A DNA stretch of 64,000 nt, from NCBI GenBank assembly GCA_035654655.1, contig DASRWI010000029.1:1-64000 (forward strand), given 5' to 3'. Position 1 is the stretch's first letter. The number at the start of each line of letters is the position of its first letter. The notes below the pieces were generated by a model. It did not search any database, was not told where the DNA came from, and saw nothing but the letters and a program-made list of their open reading frames with translations. Made by a program: the position numbers and the translations under genes. Source of the stretch: DASRWI01 sp035654655. GTDB lineage: Bacteria > Bacteroidota > Ignavibacteria > Ignavibacteriales > Ignavibacteriaceae. Below are positions 43,293 through 53,900 of the stretch, in pieces.

Positions 43293-45137
43293 TTATTTAT
43301 AATAATCCTTTTTTAAAATCATTCCCCATTTGTGAGGGATACTGACATTTATAGTGCCCTTTTCAGTCTTCACAATTTGTCCTGATAATAAATCCTTATA
43401 GTATTCCTTATGGTTAGTTTTTAAATTCACCTTTTGTTCCTCATTACTATTATTTAGAATAACAATAATTTCATCTTTATCATTAAATCTTGAATAAGCG
43501 TAAACATTGTCAGCATCATCTGTTTTTAATGTTTTGAATTTACCTGTTTGTAGAACTTCATTATCATTTCGAATACTTATCATCTTTTTATAATGCTCAA
43601 AAAGGTCTTTGTTAAATTCAACCTTATCAGCAGAAGGTTTTAATGTTTGGTTAGGTAAATATTTTTCCTCTTCATATTTAAAATCAGGCCATACCATAGG
43701 CTTTCTACAGTCAGGGTCATTAGCTCCCCACATTCCACATTCCTCACCATAATAAACATAAGGAGCACCAACATAAGTAAACTGGAATATAGTTATAAGT
43801 TTATTAACAGCTATTTCATAATCATTAGGTTTGCGGGTATCATAATTTTTATTGCTTCCTTTTCTCAAATCAAAGGTATGCCCCCAATCCCTTATTTTAT
43901 ACTTATCCCTGTTAACAATATTAGTTAATAATCTTTCAGTATCGTGACTATTATTTAAATTCATTTGAACATAGGTTATTTCTTCAGGGAAAGCATTTCT
44001 CAAATCCTTAAGTAACTTATCAAATTTTGAAGTACTTACAGCAGTTTTATCATCTGAAAAATAATCTGATACAGCAAACAAGTAATTATAATTCATTACT
44101 GCATCAAACTCATCTCCCTGAAGATATGGTTTTACATCTTTGGGAGGGTCTACTATTTCAGCAGTTATATAAGCATCAGGATTAATTGATTTTACATGTT
44201 TTCTCCAATCTTTCCAAAACTGATGCTGAACACAAAATGCAACATCAAGACGCCATCCATCTATTCCATCTGCAGGGTCTCCATCTCCATCAGGGTCCAT
44301 CCATCTGTTGGTAATATCAAATATATAATCCTTCGGACCTTCAACGATTCCATTTTTATCTTCTCTTAATTCAGGAAGCTCTTTTACTCCAAACCATCCT
44401 TCATAATCAAACTTTGTTCCTTTTTCAGCATCATCCCAGGAGATAATAGTGAACCAATCTTTATATTTTGAGTTCTTTTGATTCTTCAAAACATCCTGAA
44501 AAGCCCAGCTATTGATGCCCATATGATTAAATACACCATCAATAATAATTTTCATATTTCTTTTATGGACTTCCTTAATAAGCTTAATAAATAATTTATC
44601 AGCCTCAGTCCAATCCCACGTATTACTATCACCAGGGTCTTCTTTTGCCATTATTAATTTGTCAGCATCTATATCGGGACCAAAATGTGGGTCAACATGA
44701 TGATAAGTAGAAGCATCATATTTATGAAGTGAAGGCGCCTCAAAAATAGGATTTAAATAAATTGCAGTAATTCCTAAATCTTTTAAATAGTCAAGTTTAT
44801 CGATGATTCCTTGAAGGTCTCCTCCATATCTTCTTCTTTGAATATTGAACCAGATATCTTTTCCATTTTTCTTTTCGTAAGGTTCTAATCTGTACCAATC
44901 TGATGTCCAGGAATGAATTTCAAAAGGGGATTTGTAATCGTGGGGCCAGGAACCTTTAATGCTTTCGAGAGTAGGATCATTAAATATATCTCCATTACTA
45001 AAACGTTCAGGAAATATTTGATACCATACTGCTTTTTTTGCCCAGGCAGGAACATTCACATCCATTTGTTTTGTTTGTGCCATAATGCTAATAGAAATTA
45101 TTAAAATTAAAAAGGCAAGTAATTGTTTCATTTTCAA
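43293..45137 (-). CDS. Exported glycoside hydrolase family 13 alpha-amylase
   Basis: 614 residues. Signal peptide MKMKQLLAFLILIISISIMAQ; an N-terminal linker, then the GH13 barrel: DGVFNH (residues 200-205), nucleophile Asp298 in GWRLDVA, acid/base Glu327 in ITAEIVD and transition-state Asp399 in NNSHDTE, and a small C-terminal beta domain. An EF-hand-like loop DPDGDGDPADG (281-291) directly precedes the nucleophile strand and probably binds calcium. Overall closest in layout to neopullulanase/cyclomaltodextrinase-type enzymes; exact substrate cannot be told. Periplasmic or secreted. Confidence 0.9.
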   Translation of the reverse strand: MKMKQLLAFLILIISISIMAQTKQMDVNVPAWAKKAVWYQIFPERFSNGDIFNDPTLESIKGSWPHDYKSPFEIHSWTSDWYRLEPYEKKNGKDIWFNIQRRRYGGDLQGIIDKLDYLKDLGITAIYLNPIFEAPSLHKYDASTYHHVDPHFGPDIDADKLIMAKEDPGDSNTWDWTEADKLFIKLIKEVHKRNMKIIIDGVFNHMGINSWAFQDVLKNQKNSKYKDWFTIISWDDAEKGTKFDYEGWFGVKELPELREDKNGIVEGPKDYIFDITNRWMDPDGDGDPADGIDGWRLDVAFCVQHQFWKDWRKHVKSINPDAYITAEIVDPPKDVKPYLQGDEFDAVMNYNYLFAVSDYFSDDKTAVSTSKFDKLLKDLRNAFPEEITYVQMNLNNSHDTERLLTNIVNRDKYKIRDWGHTFDLRKGSNKNYDTRKPNDYEIAVNKLITIFQFTYVGAPYVYYGEECGMWGANDPDCRKPMVWPDFKYEEEKYLPNQTLKPSADKVEFNKDLFEHYKKMISIRNDNEVLQTGKFKTLKTDDADNVYAYSRFNDKDEIIVILNNSNEEQKVNLKTNHKEYYKDLLSGQIVKTEKGTINVSIPHKWGMILKKDYYK

Positions 45138-45283
45138 ATCTCAATATTTGTGTAAAACTAAGTAGTTGCATAATTATTGTCAATTTGAAATGACTCTGTG
45201 ATATGAAGAAAAGTAACTATAAAAATAAGAATCTAGCTTGTTAAAATTGAATCTAAATTAAAATAGTTTATTAGAGTTATGAT

Positions 45284-46036
45284 ATGACAAAATTGTTTTT
45301 GGTTATTATTTTATTTTTTAATCCTTTTGTTCCTGATGTTAAAAAATTAATTACAGAAGGGGATGAATTTTATGAAAAATTTGAAAATCAAAAAGCATTG
45401 AATATATTTCAAGAAGCATACAAGATTGCTCCCGATGATTTTGAAGTTTTATTAAAATTGACAAGGTCATATCTTGATGTTGGTGAAGAATATATGAAGA
45501 ATGGTGATAAAGGAAAAGCTGAGTTCTATTATAACAAAGCAATTCAATTTTCTGAGACAATGAAATTAAAGTTTCCTGAACAATCAGAGACCTGGGCATA
45601 TCTTGCAGCTTCAAATGGTGATATGGCAACATTTAAGGGAAGCAAAGATAAAATTAAATATGGTGCCCTTGTCGAAAAGTATGCAAAAAAAGCTATAGAG
45701 TTGGATGAAAAGGATACAATGGCTTATGTAATTTTAGGTTTATTTTATTTTGAACTATCAAAGCTTAATTGGTTTGAAAGAACATTTGCCAATACATTCC
45801 TAGGTAAAATTCCTGATGGTGGTTTACCTGAAGCTGAACAAAATTTTAAAAAAGCTTTGCGGTTAGAACCGGAATGGATAAAACCAATTTATCATTTGTC
45901 TGAAATTTACAGAGAAAAGGATATGAATAAAGAGGAGTTTGCATTACTTAAAAAAGTTGTATCTTTACCCGAGAAAAATTTTAGAGATAAATATCTTAAA
46001 GTAGAAGCCAGGGAGAGATTGCAGGAATTACAATAA
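45284..46036 (+). CDS. Exported TPR protein
   Basis: 250 residues. Short hydrophobic leader MTKLFLVIILFFNPFVP, then about four TPR-like helical pairs: FENQKALNIFQEAYKIAPDDFEVL, KGKAEFYYNKAIQFSETM, YAKKAIELDEKDTMAYVILGLFYF and AEQNFKKALRLEPEW. No catalytic motif. Probably a periplasmic scaffold; partner unknown. Its stop is 3 bases from the convergent stop of the next gene, with no terminator visible between them. Confidence 0.7.
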   Translation: MTKLFLVIILFFNPFVPDVKKLITEGDEFYEKFENQKALNIFQEAYKIAPDDFEVLLKLTRSYLDVGEEYMKNGDKGKAEFYYNKAIQFSETMKLKFPEQSETWAYLAASNGDMATFKGSKDKIKYGALVEKYAKKAIELDEKDTMAYVILGLFYFELSKLNWFERTFANTFLGKIPDGGLPEAEQNFKKALRLEPEWIKPIYHLSEIYREKDMNKEEFALLKKVVSLPEKNFRDKYLKVEARERLQELQ

Positions 46037-46039
46037 AAA

Positions 46040-47638
46040 TTATTTAATCAACATCATTTTATTATTGAAAATTTTATCTCCCGAAATTATCTGATAATAA
46101 TAAACTCCCGAATTTAGATTAGAACCATCAAACTCTAAATCATTATAACCATAACTTAAATTATAGATATTGCTACTGATAATTTTACCTAAAGAGTTAT
46201 AAATTTTTATTTTAACTTCATTGCTTAAAGTATTATTGTATATCCTGATTTTAGTAGAGGGATTAAAAGGATTTGGATAATTACCTATAACTTCAAAATT
46301 AACTGCAATTATTTTTTCCTCTTTTACATCAGTTAACGCATCGAGACTAATAATTGAACACCAGGCTTGATAAATACCGGTTGAATTGTCCATCCAAAAA
46401 GCAAATAAGGAATCACCCGAAGATATTATTGAAATATTATCTCCCTGGTAACCCTGTCCCAATCCACCTATTGGAGTTGGTTTAAAATTATGATTACTAA
46501 TTTTAAAATCTCTCCACGTTAAACCATAATCAGTAGAACGCGATAAATAAACAGAAGCAGAATCATTAGTTGTAGTTCTGTCATCATAGTATAAGACATT
46601 GATTCCATTTCTTCCATCCATCGTAACAGCAGGGAAGAACTGTGTTTTACCATTATTTAAATCATCCTGATTTACTCTTATACCGCTGCTGAAAGTATTT
46701 CCTCCATCAGTTGAATAGTTTAAAATAATATCTGCATCATTTCCTGCAGGTAACTGCTCTTTTTGAGTTGTTACTATATAAATAATTTTAGAGCCATTCT
46801 TTTCACCAACAGCAATTTTCGGCAATCCATTAACACGAATATTTTGTTTATTTGATAGAACTCCTTGAATACCGTTCATTGGAAAGGCGGTTTCTTTAAC
46901 AAACCAGGATGAACCTCCATTAGTTGATGAAGCAAAACCTGAATACACTTCTTTAAAAGGAGAAAAATTATTTACAACTCCCCAGGTTAAATATATTTTT
47001 CCTGTCTCATCAATTGCTGCTTCGACGCCCCAATTTCTTTGAGAAGGATTATTTATTCTTGATTTAGTTGACCAGGTAACTGCTCCATTATCAGAATAAT
47101 TAAAAAGTATTTTAGGAGGCAATGAATCAAGACTTACATAAAAAGAATATGTTCTTCCAAAGTAAGGGCTTGCAGTATTACCATCAGAAACTGTAATTGC
47201 TTTTTCTAAAATATCAGTAACAATTCTATTGTTGTTCGACCAGGTAATTCCATTATCAGTAGAAAAATTTGAAAACAATCCAACAAAAGGTTCTCTTCCT
47301 AAATGAGTTAAAATAAATCTACCATTTTTATCAATTGCAATTCCTGGGTCTCCACCGTGATAATTTATATTAGCTCCCCTTGCAGTATCGCTACCAAACC
47401 AATCAGCGCCTTTATTTGTTGAAACGTAAATTCCTTCACTTATAAATAAGGATGGTGGAGGAAATGAGATAGCATTTGCCGAAGTAAAAATTATATTATT
47501 ATTAAGCGGATGGAAAACAGATATCAATTCTGTTTGCGTAACAGTACTTGGATGAATTCTAAAATTTGGAAAGACATTGACTTTAACTTGCGGGAAAATG
47601 AATGCTGCAGAAAAAATAAATAATATAAAAATCTTCAT
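46040..47638 (-). CDS. T9SS-exported sialidase-like BNR repeat protein
   Basis: 532 residues from ATG 47638, which opens the signal peptide MKIFILFIFSAAFIFPQ (nine codons upstream are open but look like leader). Asp-box units STNKGADWFG, STDNGITWSN, YSDNGAVTWS, STNGGSSWFV, STDGGNTFSS, STDYGLTWRD and YYDDRTT-type loops form a six-bladed sialidase/BNR-like propeller, with no clear catalytic triad visible. C-terminus GNYPNPFNPSTKIRIYN and SGVYYYQIISGDK is a T9SS type A domain. Separate from the 27.9-kb cargo protein but of the same design. Confidence 0.87.
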   Translation of the reverse strand: MKIFILFIFSAAFIFPQVKVNVFPNFRIHPSTVTQTELISVFHPLNNNIIFTSANAISFPPPSLFISEGIYVSTNKGADWFGSDTARGANINYHGGDPGIAIDKNGRFILTHLGREPFVGLFSNFSTDNGITWSNNNRIVTDILEKAITVSDGNTASPYFGRTYSFYVSLDSLPPKILFNYSDNGAVTWSTKSRINNPSQRNWGVEAAIDETGKIYLTWGVVNNFSPFKEVYSGFASSTNGGSSWFVKETAFPMNGIQGVLSNKQNIRVNGLPKIAVGEKNGSKIIYIVTTQKEQLPAGNDADIILNYSTDGGNTFSSGIRVNQDDLNNGKTQFFPAVTMDGRNGINVLYYDDRTTTNDSASVYLSRSTDYGLTWRDFKISNHNFKPTPIGGLGQGYQGDNISIISSGDSLFAFWMDNSTGIYQAWCSIISLDALTDVKEEKIIAVNFEVIGNYPNPFNPSTKIRIYNNTLSNEVKIKIYNSLGKIISSNIYNLSYGYNDLEFDGSNLNSGVYYYQIISGDKIFNNKMMLIK

Positions 47639-47791
47639 AAAAGCCTGAATATTTATAAAAAGCATCGAGCCTTAATTAAATATAATAAACATTCCAATAA
47701 CATTCACATATTGCTAAATTCGTCTTTAAAATTAGAATACTATTACCTAATTTTGAAATACAATTAAGGTAAACTCTTATAGGAATAGATA

Positions 47792-48832
47792 ATGAAAAAA
47801 ATGAAAGCCCTTGTAAAAAAACATGCTGAACCAGGATTATGGATGGATGAAATTCCGGTTCCTGAAATAGGCATAAACGATGTCTTAATAAAAATACATA
47901 AAACTTCAATTTGCGGAACTGATATTCACATCTATAATTGGGATGAATGGGCACAGAAAACTATTCCTGTTCCTATGGCTGTCGGACATGAATATGTTGG
48001 TGTTATCGAAAAAATTGGAAGCAATGTTCGTGATGTTGAAATAGGACAATTAGTAAGTGGAGAAGGACATATTGTATGCGGTCATTGTAGAAACTGTCTT
48101 GCAGGAAGAAGGCATTTATGCCCAAATACGAAAGGAGTAGGAGTAAACAGACAAGGTTGTTTTGCTGAATACCTCAGCATTCCTGTTTCAAATGTTTGGC
48201 ATTGCGACCCTTCAATAAGAAAAGAATTATTTGCAATATTTGATCCATTTGGAAATGCAACACACACAGCATTGTCATTTGATTTACTTGGTGAAGATGT
48301 TTTAATTACAGGTGCCGGTCCAATTGGAATAATGGCATCAGCAATAGCAACACACGCTGGAGCAAGAAACGTTGTTATCACTGATATGAATCCTTATAGA
48401 TTAGAGTTAGCTCGTAAAATGGGAGTTACTAGAGCAGTTGATATCAGCAAAGAAAATATCAGAGATGTAATGCAGCAGCTTGGGATGAAAGAAGGATTTG
48501 ACGTTGGTCTGGAAATGTCAGGGAATCCTAAAGCACTTAATAGTATGATTGATGTAATGTTCCACGGAGGGAAAATAGCTTTGTTGGGAATATTACCATC
48601 AGGTGCCGGAGTTGACTGGGATAAAATAATTTTTGATGGATTAATTCTAAAAGGAATTTACGGACGTGAAATGTTTGAAACCTGGTATAAGATGACAGCA
48701 ATGCTTCAATCAGGATTAAGCATAGACCAAATAATAACACACAGGTTTGATTACAAAGATTTCCTTGAAGGATTTGAAATAATGAAATCAGGAAATTCAG
48801 GAAAAATAATTCTCGATTGGGAAACGGTTTAA
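47792..48832 (+). CDS. tdh: L-threonine 3-dehydrogenase
   Basis: Oxidises L-threonine to 2-amino-3-ketobutyrate with NAD; cytoplasmic, zinc-dependent medium-chain dehydrogenase. 346 residues. Catalytic zinc ligands Cys in TSICGTDIHIYNWDEW and His-Glu in GHEYVG; structural zinc loop CGHCRNCLAGRRHLC; nucleotide-binding GAGPIGIMASAIA. Its product is the substrate of Kbl, encoded 0.9 kb downstream; here the pair is separated by the palindrome cluster and RAYT gene. A hairpin of that cluster begins 15 bases after the tdh stop. Confidence 0.95.
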   Translation: MKKMKALVKKHAEPGLWMDEIPVPEIGINDVLIKIHKTSICGTDIHIYNWDEWAQKTIPVPMAVGHEYVGVIEKIGSNVRDVEIGQLVSGEGHIVCGHCRNCLAGRRHLCPNTKGVGVNRQGCFAEYLSIPVSNVWHCDPSIRKELFAIFDPFGNATHTALSFDLLGEDVLITGAGPIGIMASAIATHAGARNVVITDMNPYRLELARKMGVTRAVDISKENIRDVMQQLGMKEGFDVGLEMSGNPKALNSMIDVMFHGGKIALLGILPSGAGVDWDKIIFDGLILKGIYGREMFETWYKMTAMLQSGLSIDQIITHRFDYKDFLEGFEIMKSGNSGKIILDWETV

Positions 48833-48846
48833 AAATTAAAAAATAT

Positions 48847-49268
48847 CCCACGATTAAAATCGTGGGCTAACCTTTTAACTAAGGAATAACTTTGACGACT
48901 AAAGTCGTCATCTTCTTTTTATAAATTTACCCATAGCTGAAGCTATGGGATTTGAGAAGAACTTATTTTTATAGCTAAAAGCTATGTTATTATTTAAAAT
49001 TTTTATTAAAGTATCCCATAACTTTAGTTATGGGTTAAAGGAAATTCCCCATAAACTCCCCTTTCCCCTTGGGAAAGGGGTTGGGGGCTAGGGTTTGAAG
49101 GAATAACTTTGACGACTAAAGTCGTCTACATTCTTTTTGTTCATTTACCCATAGCTGAAGCTATGGGATTTCTGAAGGAAATGTTTTTTATTTATTAAAG
49201 TATCCCATGACTTCAGTCATGGGTAAAGAAATTCATCCCCACAACTCCCCTTTCCCTTGGGAAAGGGG
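48847..49268 (+). repeat. REP/BIME-like palindrome cluster beside the RAYT gene
   Basis: Ten perfect or near-perfect hairpins: CCCACGAT-TAAA-ATCGTGGG (48847-48866), GACGACT-AA-AGTCGTC (48894-48909 and 49111-49126), CCCATAGCT-GA-AGCTATGGG (48930-48949 and 49148-49167), ATAGCT-AAA-AGCTAT (48971-48985), CCCATAACT-TT-AGTTATGGG (49015-49034), CCCATGACT-TC-AGTCATGGG (49204-49223) and two CCCCTTTCCC/GGGAAAGGGG hairpins (49058-49080, 49247-49268). Arms vary with compensating changes, while CCCAYRRCT-N2-AGYYRTGGG is kept. This is how REP targets of TnpA-REP transposases look. Fills the whole gap 48833-49293. Confidence 0.85.
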
Positions 49269-49287
49269 TTGGGGGATAGGGTAAAAA
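48881..49287 (+). repeat. Tandemly arranged ~217-base palindrome module
   Basis: Two units in direct orientation: unit A 48881-49097 and unit B 49098-49287. Both begin AAGGAATAACTTTGACGACT and run through GACGACT hairpin, CCCATAGCT hairpin, TTATTAAAGTATCCCATRACT hairpin and CCCCTTTCCC hairpin to TTGGGGG-TAGGG. Unit A additionally keeps an ATAGCT hairpin. Unit B ends just before the RAYT start codon. Confidence 0.8.
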
Positions 49288-49293
49288 GAAAAT

Positions 49294-49734
49294 ATGTCTC
49301 ATTCATCTAGTAAAATTTGGCTTCACTTAATATTTGGTACTCGAAATAGACAACCTTATATTTATGAAGAACTTGAAAGAGAATTATATAAATTCATTAT
49401 AGACAAACTTGAAAACGAATTCTCCTGTAAAGTAAAAGCAGCAAATGGAACTAAAGATCATTTACATTTATTGATTCTTTTTAATCCTCAATATGTTTTA
49501 ACTGACATAATTAAAGCTATAAAAGGTTCGTCTTCTAATTGGATTAATAATAATCAATTCTTCAGAGGAAAGTTTTATTGGCAAAAAGGTTATTCGGTTT
49601 ATTCTGTAAGTGAAAGTATTGCTTCTTCAGTTTATAAATATATAATGAATCAAAAAGAACATCATAAGAAGGTTTCTTTTCAAGAAGAGTACAATTCTTT
49701 TTTAGATGTTCATAAATTAGAAATATTAGATTAA
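49294..49734 (+). CDS. REP-associated tyrosine transposase (RAYT, Y1/IS200-like)
   Basis: 146 residues of the Y1 HUH transposase fold. The metal-binding HUH motif is His56-x-His58 in KDHLHLLILF; the catalytic Tyr is probably Tyr116 in YKYIMNQKEHHKK, with Gln120 four residues on, as in IS200-type enzymes. The WQKGYSVYSVSES block is typical of TnpA-REP relatives. All key residues are present, so it may be active. No tnpB and no IS-type ends; instead it is preceded by palindromes of the REP kind. It lies between tdh and kbl on the same strand, 16 bases before kbl. Confidence 0.88.
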   Translation: MSHSSSKIWLHLIFGTRNRQPYIYEELERELYKFIIDKLENEFSCKVKAANGTKDHLHLLILFNPQYVLTDIIKAIKGSSSNWINNNQFFRGKFYWQKGYSVYSVSESIASSVYKYIMNQKEHHKKVSFQEEYNSFLDVHKLEILD

Positions 49735-49749
49735 ATCTTAAGGCATTTT

Positions 49750-50937
49750 ATGTTTGAAAAATTTCAGGGACATTATAGCAATATAGTAAACTCCATTAAG
49801 GAGGAAGGTTTATTTAAGCAGGAGAGAATTATCCGTACTCCTCAGCAAGCTAACATTGAAGTTACTGGCGGTAAAAAAGTTTTAAATATGTGCGCAAATA
49901 ATTATCTGGGTTTAGCAGATAATAAGGAAATTATCAAAGCTGCTCAGGAGAGTATGGATAGATGGGGTTATGGACTATCCTCAGTACGTTTCATTTGCGG
50001 CACTCAGGAAATTCACAAGGAACTGGAATATAAAATTAGTGAATTCCTTGGTACAGAAGATACCATCCTTTATACTTCTTGCTTTGATGCTAATGGCGGT
50101 TTGTTCGAGACTGTACTTGGAGAAGAGGATGCAATCATCAGTGATGAATTGAACCACGCAAGTATCATCGACGGTATTCGTCTTTGCAAAGCAAATAGAT
50201 ATCGATACAAAAATAATGATATGAATGACCTTGAAACAAAATTAAAGGAAGCTTCTGCATCAAAAGTAAAATTAATTGCTACAGATGGTGTATTTTCAAT
50301 GGATGGTTACATTGCTAACTTAAAAGGCATTTGCGACCTTGCAGAAAAATATGGTGCAATGGTTATGGTGGATGATTCTCACGCTGTTGGTTTTATGGGT
50401 AAGACAGGTAAAGGTACACACGAATATAATGATGTAATGGGAAGAGTAGATATCATTACAGGTACTTTGGGTAAAGCTCTTGGAGGTGCAAGCGGTGGTT
50501 ACACAAGCGGCAGAAAAGAAATTATTGATTTACTTCGTCAGCGTTCACGTCCTTATTTATTTTCAAATACCGTTGCACCAAGCATAGTGGCTGCATCAAT
50601 TAAAGTACTTGATATGCTGCAGGGTTCAACTGAATTAAGAGATAAGCTTGAAAGCAATACAAAATATTTTAGAGAGAATATTAAAAAAGCAGGATTGAAT
50701 ATTAAGGATGGTGTTCATCCTATAGTTCCAATTATGTTAGGTGATGCTGTTCTTTCACAAAAATTTGCCACCCGTATGCTGGAAAAAGGAGTTTATGTAA
50801 TTGGATTTTTCTTCCCTGTAGTTCCAAAAGGTACAGCAAGAATTAGAACTCAAATTTCTGCAGCTCATACCAGGGAAGACCTTGATTTTGCAATTAAGTG
50901 CTTTGCTGAAGTTAAAGCTGAACTTGGGGTAGAATAA
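49750..50937 (+). CDS. kbl: Glycine C-acetyltransferase (2-amino-3-ketobutyrate CoA ligase)
   Basis: PLP enzyme that splits 2-amino-3-ketobutyrate with CoA to glycine and acetyl-CoA, the step after Tdh. 395 residues. PLP lysine in GTLGKALGGASGG (about residue 245), VDDSHAVGFMG and the N-terminal NMCANNYLGLAD are conserved. With tdh it forms the threonine-to-glycine route; transcription now has to pass through or start within the palindrome/RAYT insert. Terminator follows at 50949. Confidence 0.96.
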   Translation: MFEKFQGHYSNIVNSIKEEGLFKQERIIRTPQQANIEVTGGKKVLNMCANNYLGLADNKEIIKAAQESMDRWGYGLSSVRFICGTQEIHKELEYKISEFLGTEDTILYTSCFDANGGLFETVLGEEDAIISDELNHASIIDGIRLCKANRYRYKNNDMNDLETKLKEASASKVKLIATDGVFSMDGYIANLKGICDLAEKYGAMVMVDDSHAVGFMGKTGKGTHEYNDVMGRVDIITGTLGKALGGASGGYTSGRKEIIDLLRQRSRPYLFSNTVAPSIVAASIKVLDMLQGSTELRDKLESNTKYFRENIKKAGLNIKDGVHPIVPIMLGDAVLSQKFATRMLEKGVYVIGFFFPVVPKGTARIRTQISAAHTREDLDFAIKCFAEVKAELGVE

Positions 50938-50948
50938 AATTATTTTCC

Positions 50949-50979
50949 TGCCGCAGAAAATTACTGCGGCATTTTTTAT
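50949..50979 (+). terminator. Rho-independent terminator of kbl
   Basis: Stem TGCCGCAG (50949-50956) with CTGCGGCA (50964-50971), 7-base loop, then TTTTTTATT. Confidence 0.92.
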
Positions 50980-50998
50980 TAATATTTTAGGGATTATT

Positions 50999-53900
50999 GT
51001 GAGGGCAAAATATCTCCTTCTTATTCTTTTTGTTTTTTCTATTAAGGCATTTAGTCAAAACGATTCTTTAATTATCTCCGAAGTAATGTTTAATGCCGAA
51101 TCAGGTAATAACGAATTTGTTGAGCTATACAATGCAGGTTCGACTCCTTTCGATTTATCCGGATATAAAATAAAATACTTCTGGGATTATCGTGATACAA
51201 TAAAAGCCTTATCCCAGGGAATGATCATTCCTCCTAAAACCTATGCAGTAATTCTTGAAAATGATTATGATATTTCCACAGGTATTTATAAAAATATAAT
51301 TCCACCGGAAGCTATTATTTTGGTAATAGATAATACTTTTGGTTCCGGGGGAATGGCTGATGGAAACACCAGATATATTGATTTACTTAATAATACTAAT
51401 CAGCTGGTTCAAAGGTATACATATAGCCCTAATAATCTTACAGCACATTCAGATGAAATCATATTAAGAAATAGAGATACCTCTGCTTCAAATTGGGGGA
51501 ATTCAATTTCATATAATGGCAGTCCGGGTAAAGCAAACACAATCATCAAATATTATGATGAACTATCCCTTAGTTCTTTGTATTATCCTGATGATATAAT
51601 TGAAGGTGATTTTGTAAAATTTAATTTCGTTTTCAAAAATTATGGGGTAAATAATTCCTCCTCATTTACTTTAAAAGTTTATAATGATGTTAATAATGAT
51701 TCTATGCCCGATTTTGAAGTGTTGATTATAACAAAAAACTTTACTTCTCTATCATCAGCAGATTCTATAATATATACAGATAGCATTGCAGCCTTAATTG
51801 GAGATAATAATATCATAAGCATTTTAGAATATCCTCCTGATGAAAATCCCACCAACAATAAAACAATGATGTCCTATTCCGTTCGAGTAAGGAATGACTT
51901 TAATGAACTCATTTTAAATGAAGTTAAATATAATCCAATTGATAATGAAGGTGAATGGATTGAAATTTATAATAGAACAAACAAACTAATTAATTTAAGA
52001 GGATGGAAGCTTGCAGATAATACGCAAATATTAACCATAACAAATGATTCGATAATTATATATCCTCACGAATATGTTGTTTTAAAAGCAAACTTAAGTT
52101 TACCAAACTTATATAAATATGATTTTAGAACAATACTTGCAAATCTTCCTCAATTAAATAATGATGGAGATGCTGTTTTATTGAAGGATGATTATAATAA
52201 AGTTATTGATTCAATGATATACCGGGTAACTAATACAAGCATAAAAAACTCTGTTGAGCGGGTAAACTTTGATTCATCTTCAATTAACCTAAATAACTGG
52301 CAATATTCCATTGACAGGTTAACAGCTACACCCGGTAGAATAAATTCCGTTACCACTAAAAATATAGACTTAATTGTTCAATCTGCTTCTACTTCCAGCA
52401 ATTACTTTTTAGTTGATGAACCATTTCGTATTATTTATACATTGCATAATTATGGATTTCAAAATTCATCTACATCTAAATTAAAATTGTATAACGATAT
52501 AAATGGAGATTCTGTTTTTTCAGAAATTGAATTACTGAATGAAATATCTGTTCCCGATGTTTATGCTGGCAACAATATTAGTGGTACAATAATAGCTGCA
52601 GGATTAAAGGAAGGAATAAACTCATTAAAACTTCTAATTAATTATTCTTTTGATAATGATTCTTTAAATAATGATTATTACTTAACTGCAACAGGTGTGA
52701 AGATAAACGAAATAAAAAATGATATTGTTATAAATGAAATTATGTATGCACCTATTAATGGTGAATCTGAATGGATAGAATTATATAATAGAAGTAATAA
52801 AAATATAAACTTAAAAAATTATATTATCGCAGACTTAAATTTTTCAAACAAAATAATTGACTATGATTTTATTCTTGAACCTTCAAAATATTTGGTTATA
52901 AGTACTGACACTACATTGGTTAATTATTATCCGGGACTATCATTCATCACCTCCCAATTTAATCCTCTTAACAATTCTGCTGATAATATTATTATTAGAG
53001 ATTCATTAAACAGAACTATTGATTCTGTTTTTTATTCTGAATCGTATGGCGGTTTATATGGCAAATCATTAGAAAGGATTGATGTAAATGGTTTATCTAT
53101 AGATAAGAACAATTGGAAGACTTCCGAACACGCAACTCCCGGTGCTTATAATACTGTTTCAACAAACCACAATAATGTTTCACTTTTAAATGTTTCTATT
53201 GTTGAAGAGCTAAGTAATATCAGGATTAAAGCAGATATTATTAATAAAGGATTGAATGCAGCCAATTTTAAAATAAATATTTACGAAGATAAAAATTTAG
53301 ATTCTCTCCCAGATAATTTAATTGAACAAAAAGATAATTCTTTGACATTTAACTCTTCCACGCAATTTATCTCAGAAGCTTTTGATAAAAATGTGAAAGG
53401 ATATTTAATTTCACTGGCATTCCCATTGGATGAAGATTCATCTGATAATCAGAAGTATATACTATATAATTATAACATTAATAATAATAATATTGTCCTA
53501 AATGAAGTAATGCTTTACAATGAAAATGGTAAGTCATGGGTAGAGTTTTATAATCAAAGCGAAAGAACTATCTTAATAAATGGTAAGAAGTTAAAAGTAA
53601 ATGATTCAGAGTATCTGCTGGATACTAATCTAATTCTTAGACCTAAAGAATTTATTACTATAACAAATGATAATAAACTATCTCCTTATGGTTGTATCAT
53701 TTTCAAAAACTTTAGTAATCTTACTAATAGCAAAATTGTTCTTTATGATAGTGCAAATGTTATTGATTCTTTAAATACTAGCTTCTTCAGAAGTAATCTA
53801 ACTAATAGAACCTATGAAAGAGTCAGTTCTGTTAGCGGCACTAATTCTTATCTAAATTGGACAAAATGTTTAAACGAAAGAGGCTCTACAATAAATGAAG

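Noticed and set aside
48537..48851. 104-codon minus-strand frame over tdh
   Set aside because: Antisense to a certain gene; no ribosome site or family features.
48847..49268. CRISPR-like array between tdh and kbl
   Set aside because: Units are palindromes with irregular spacing in two 217-base modules, spacers are not unique, and a RAYT rather than cas genes is adjacent.
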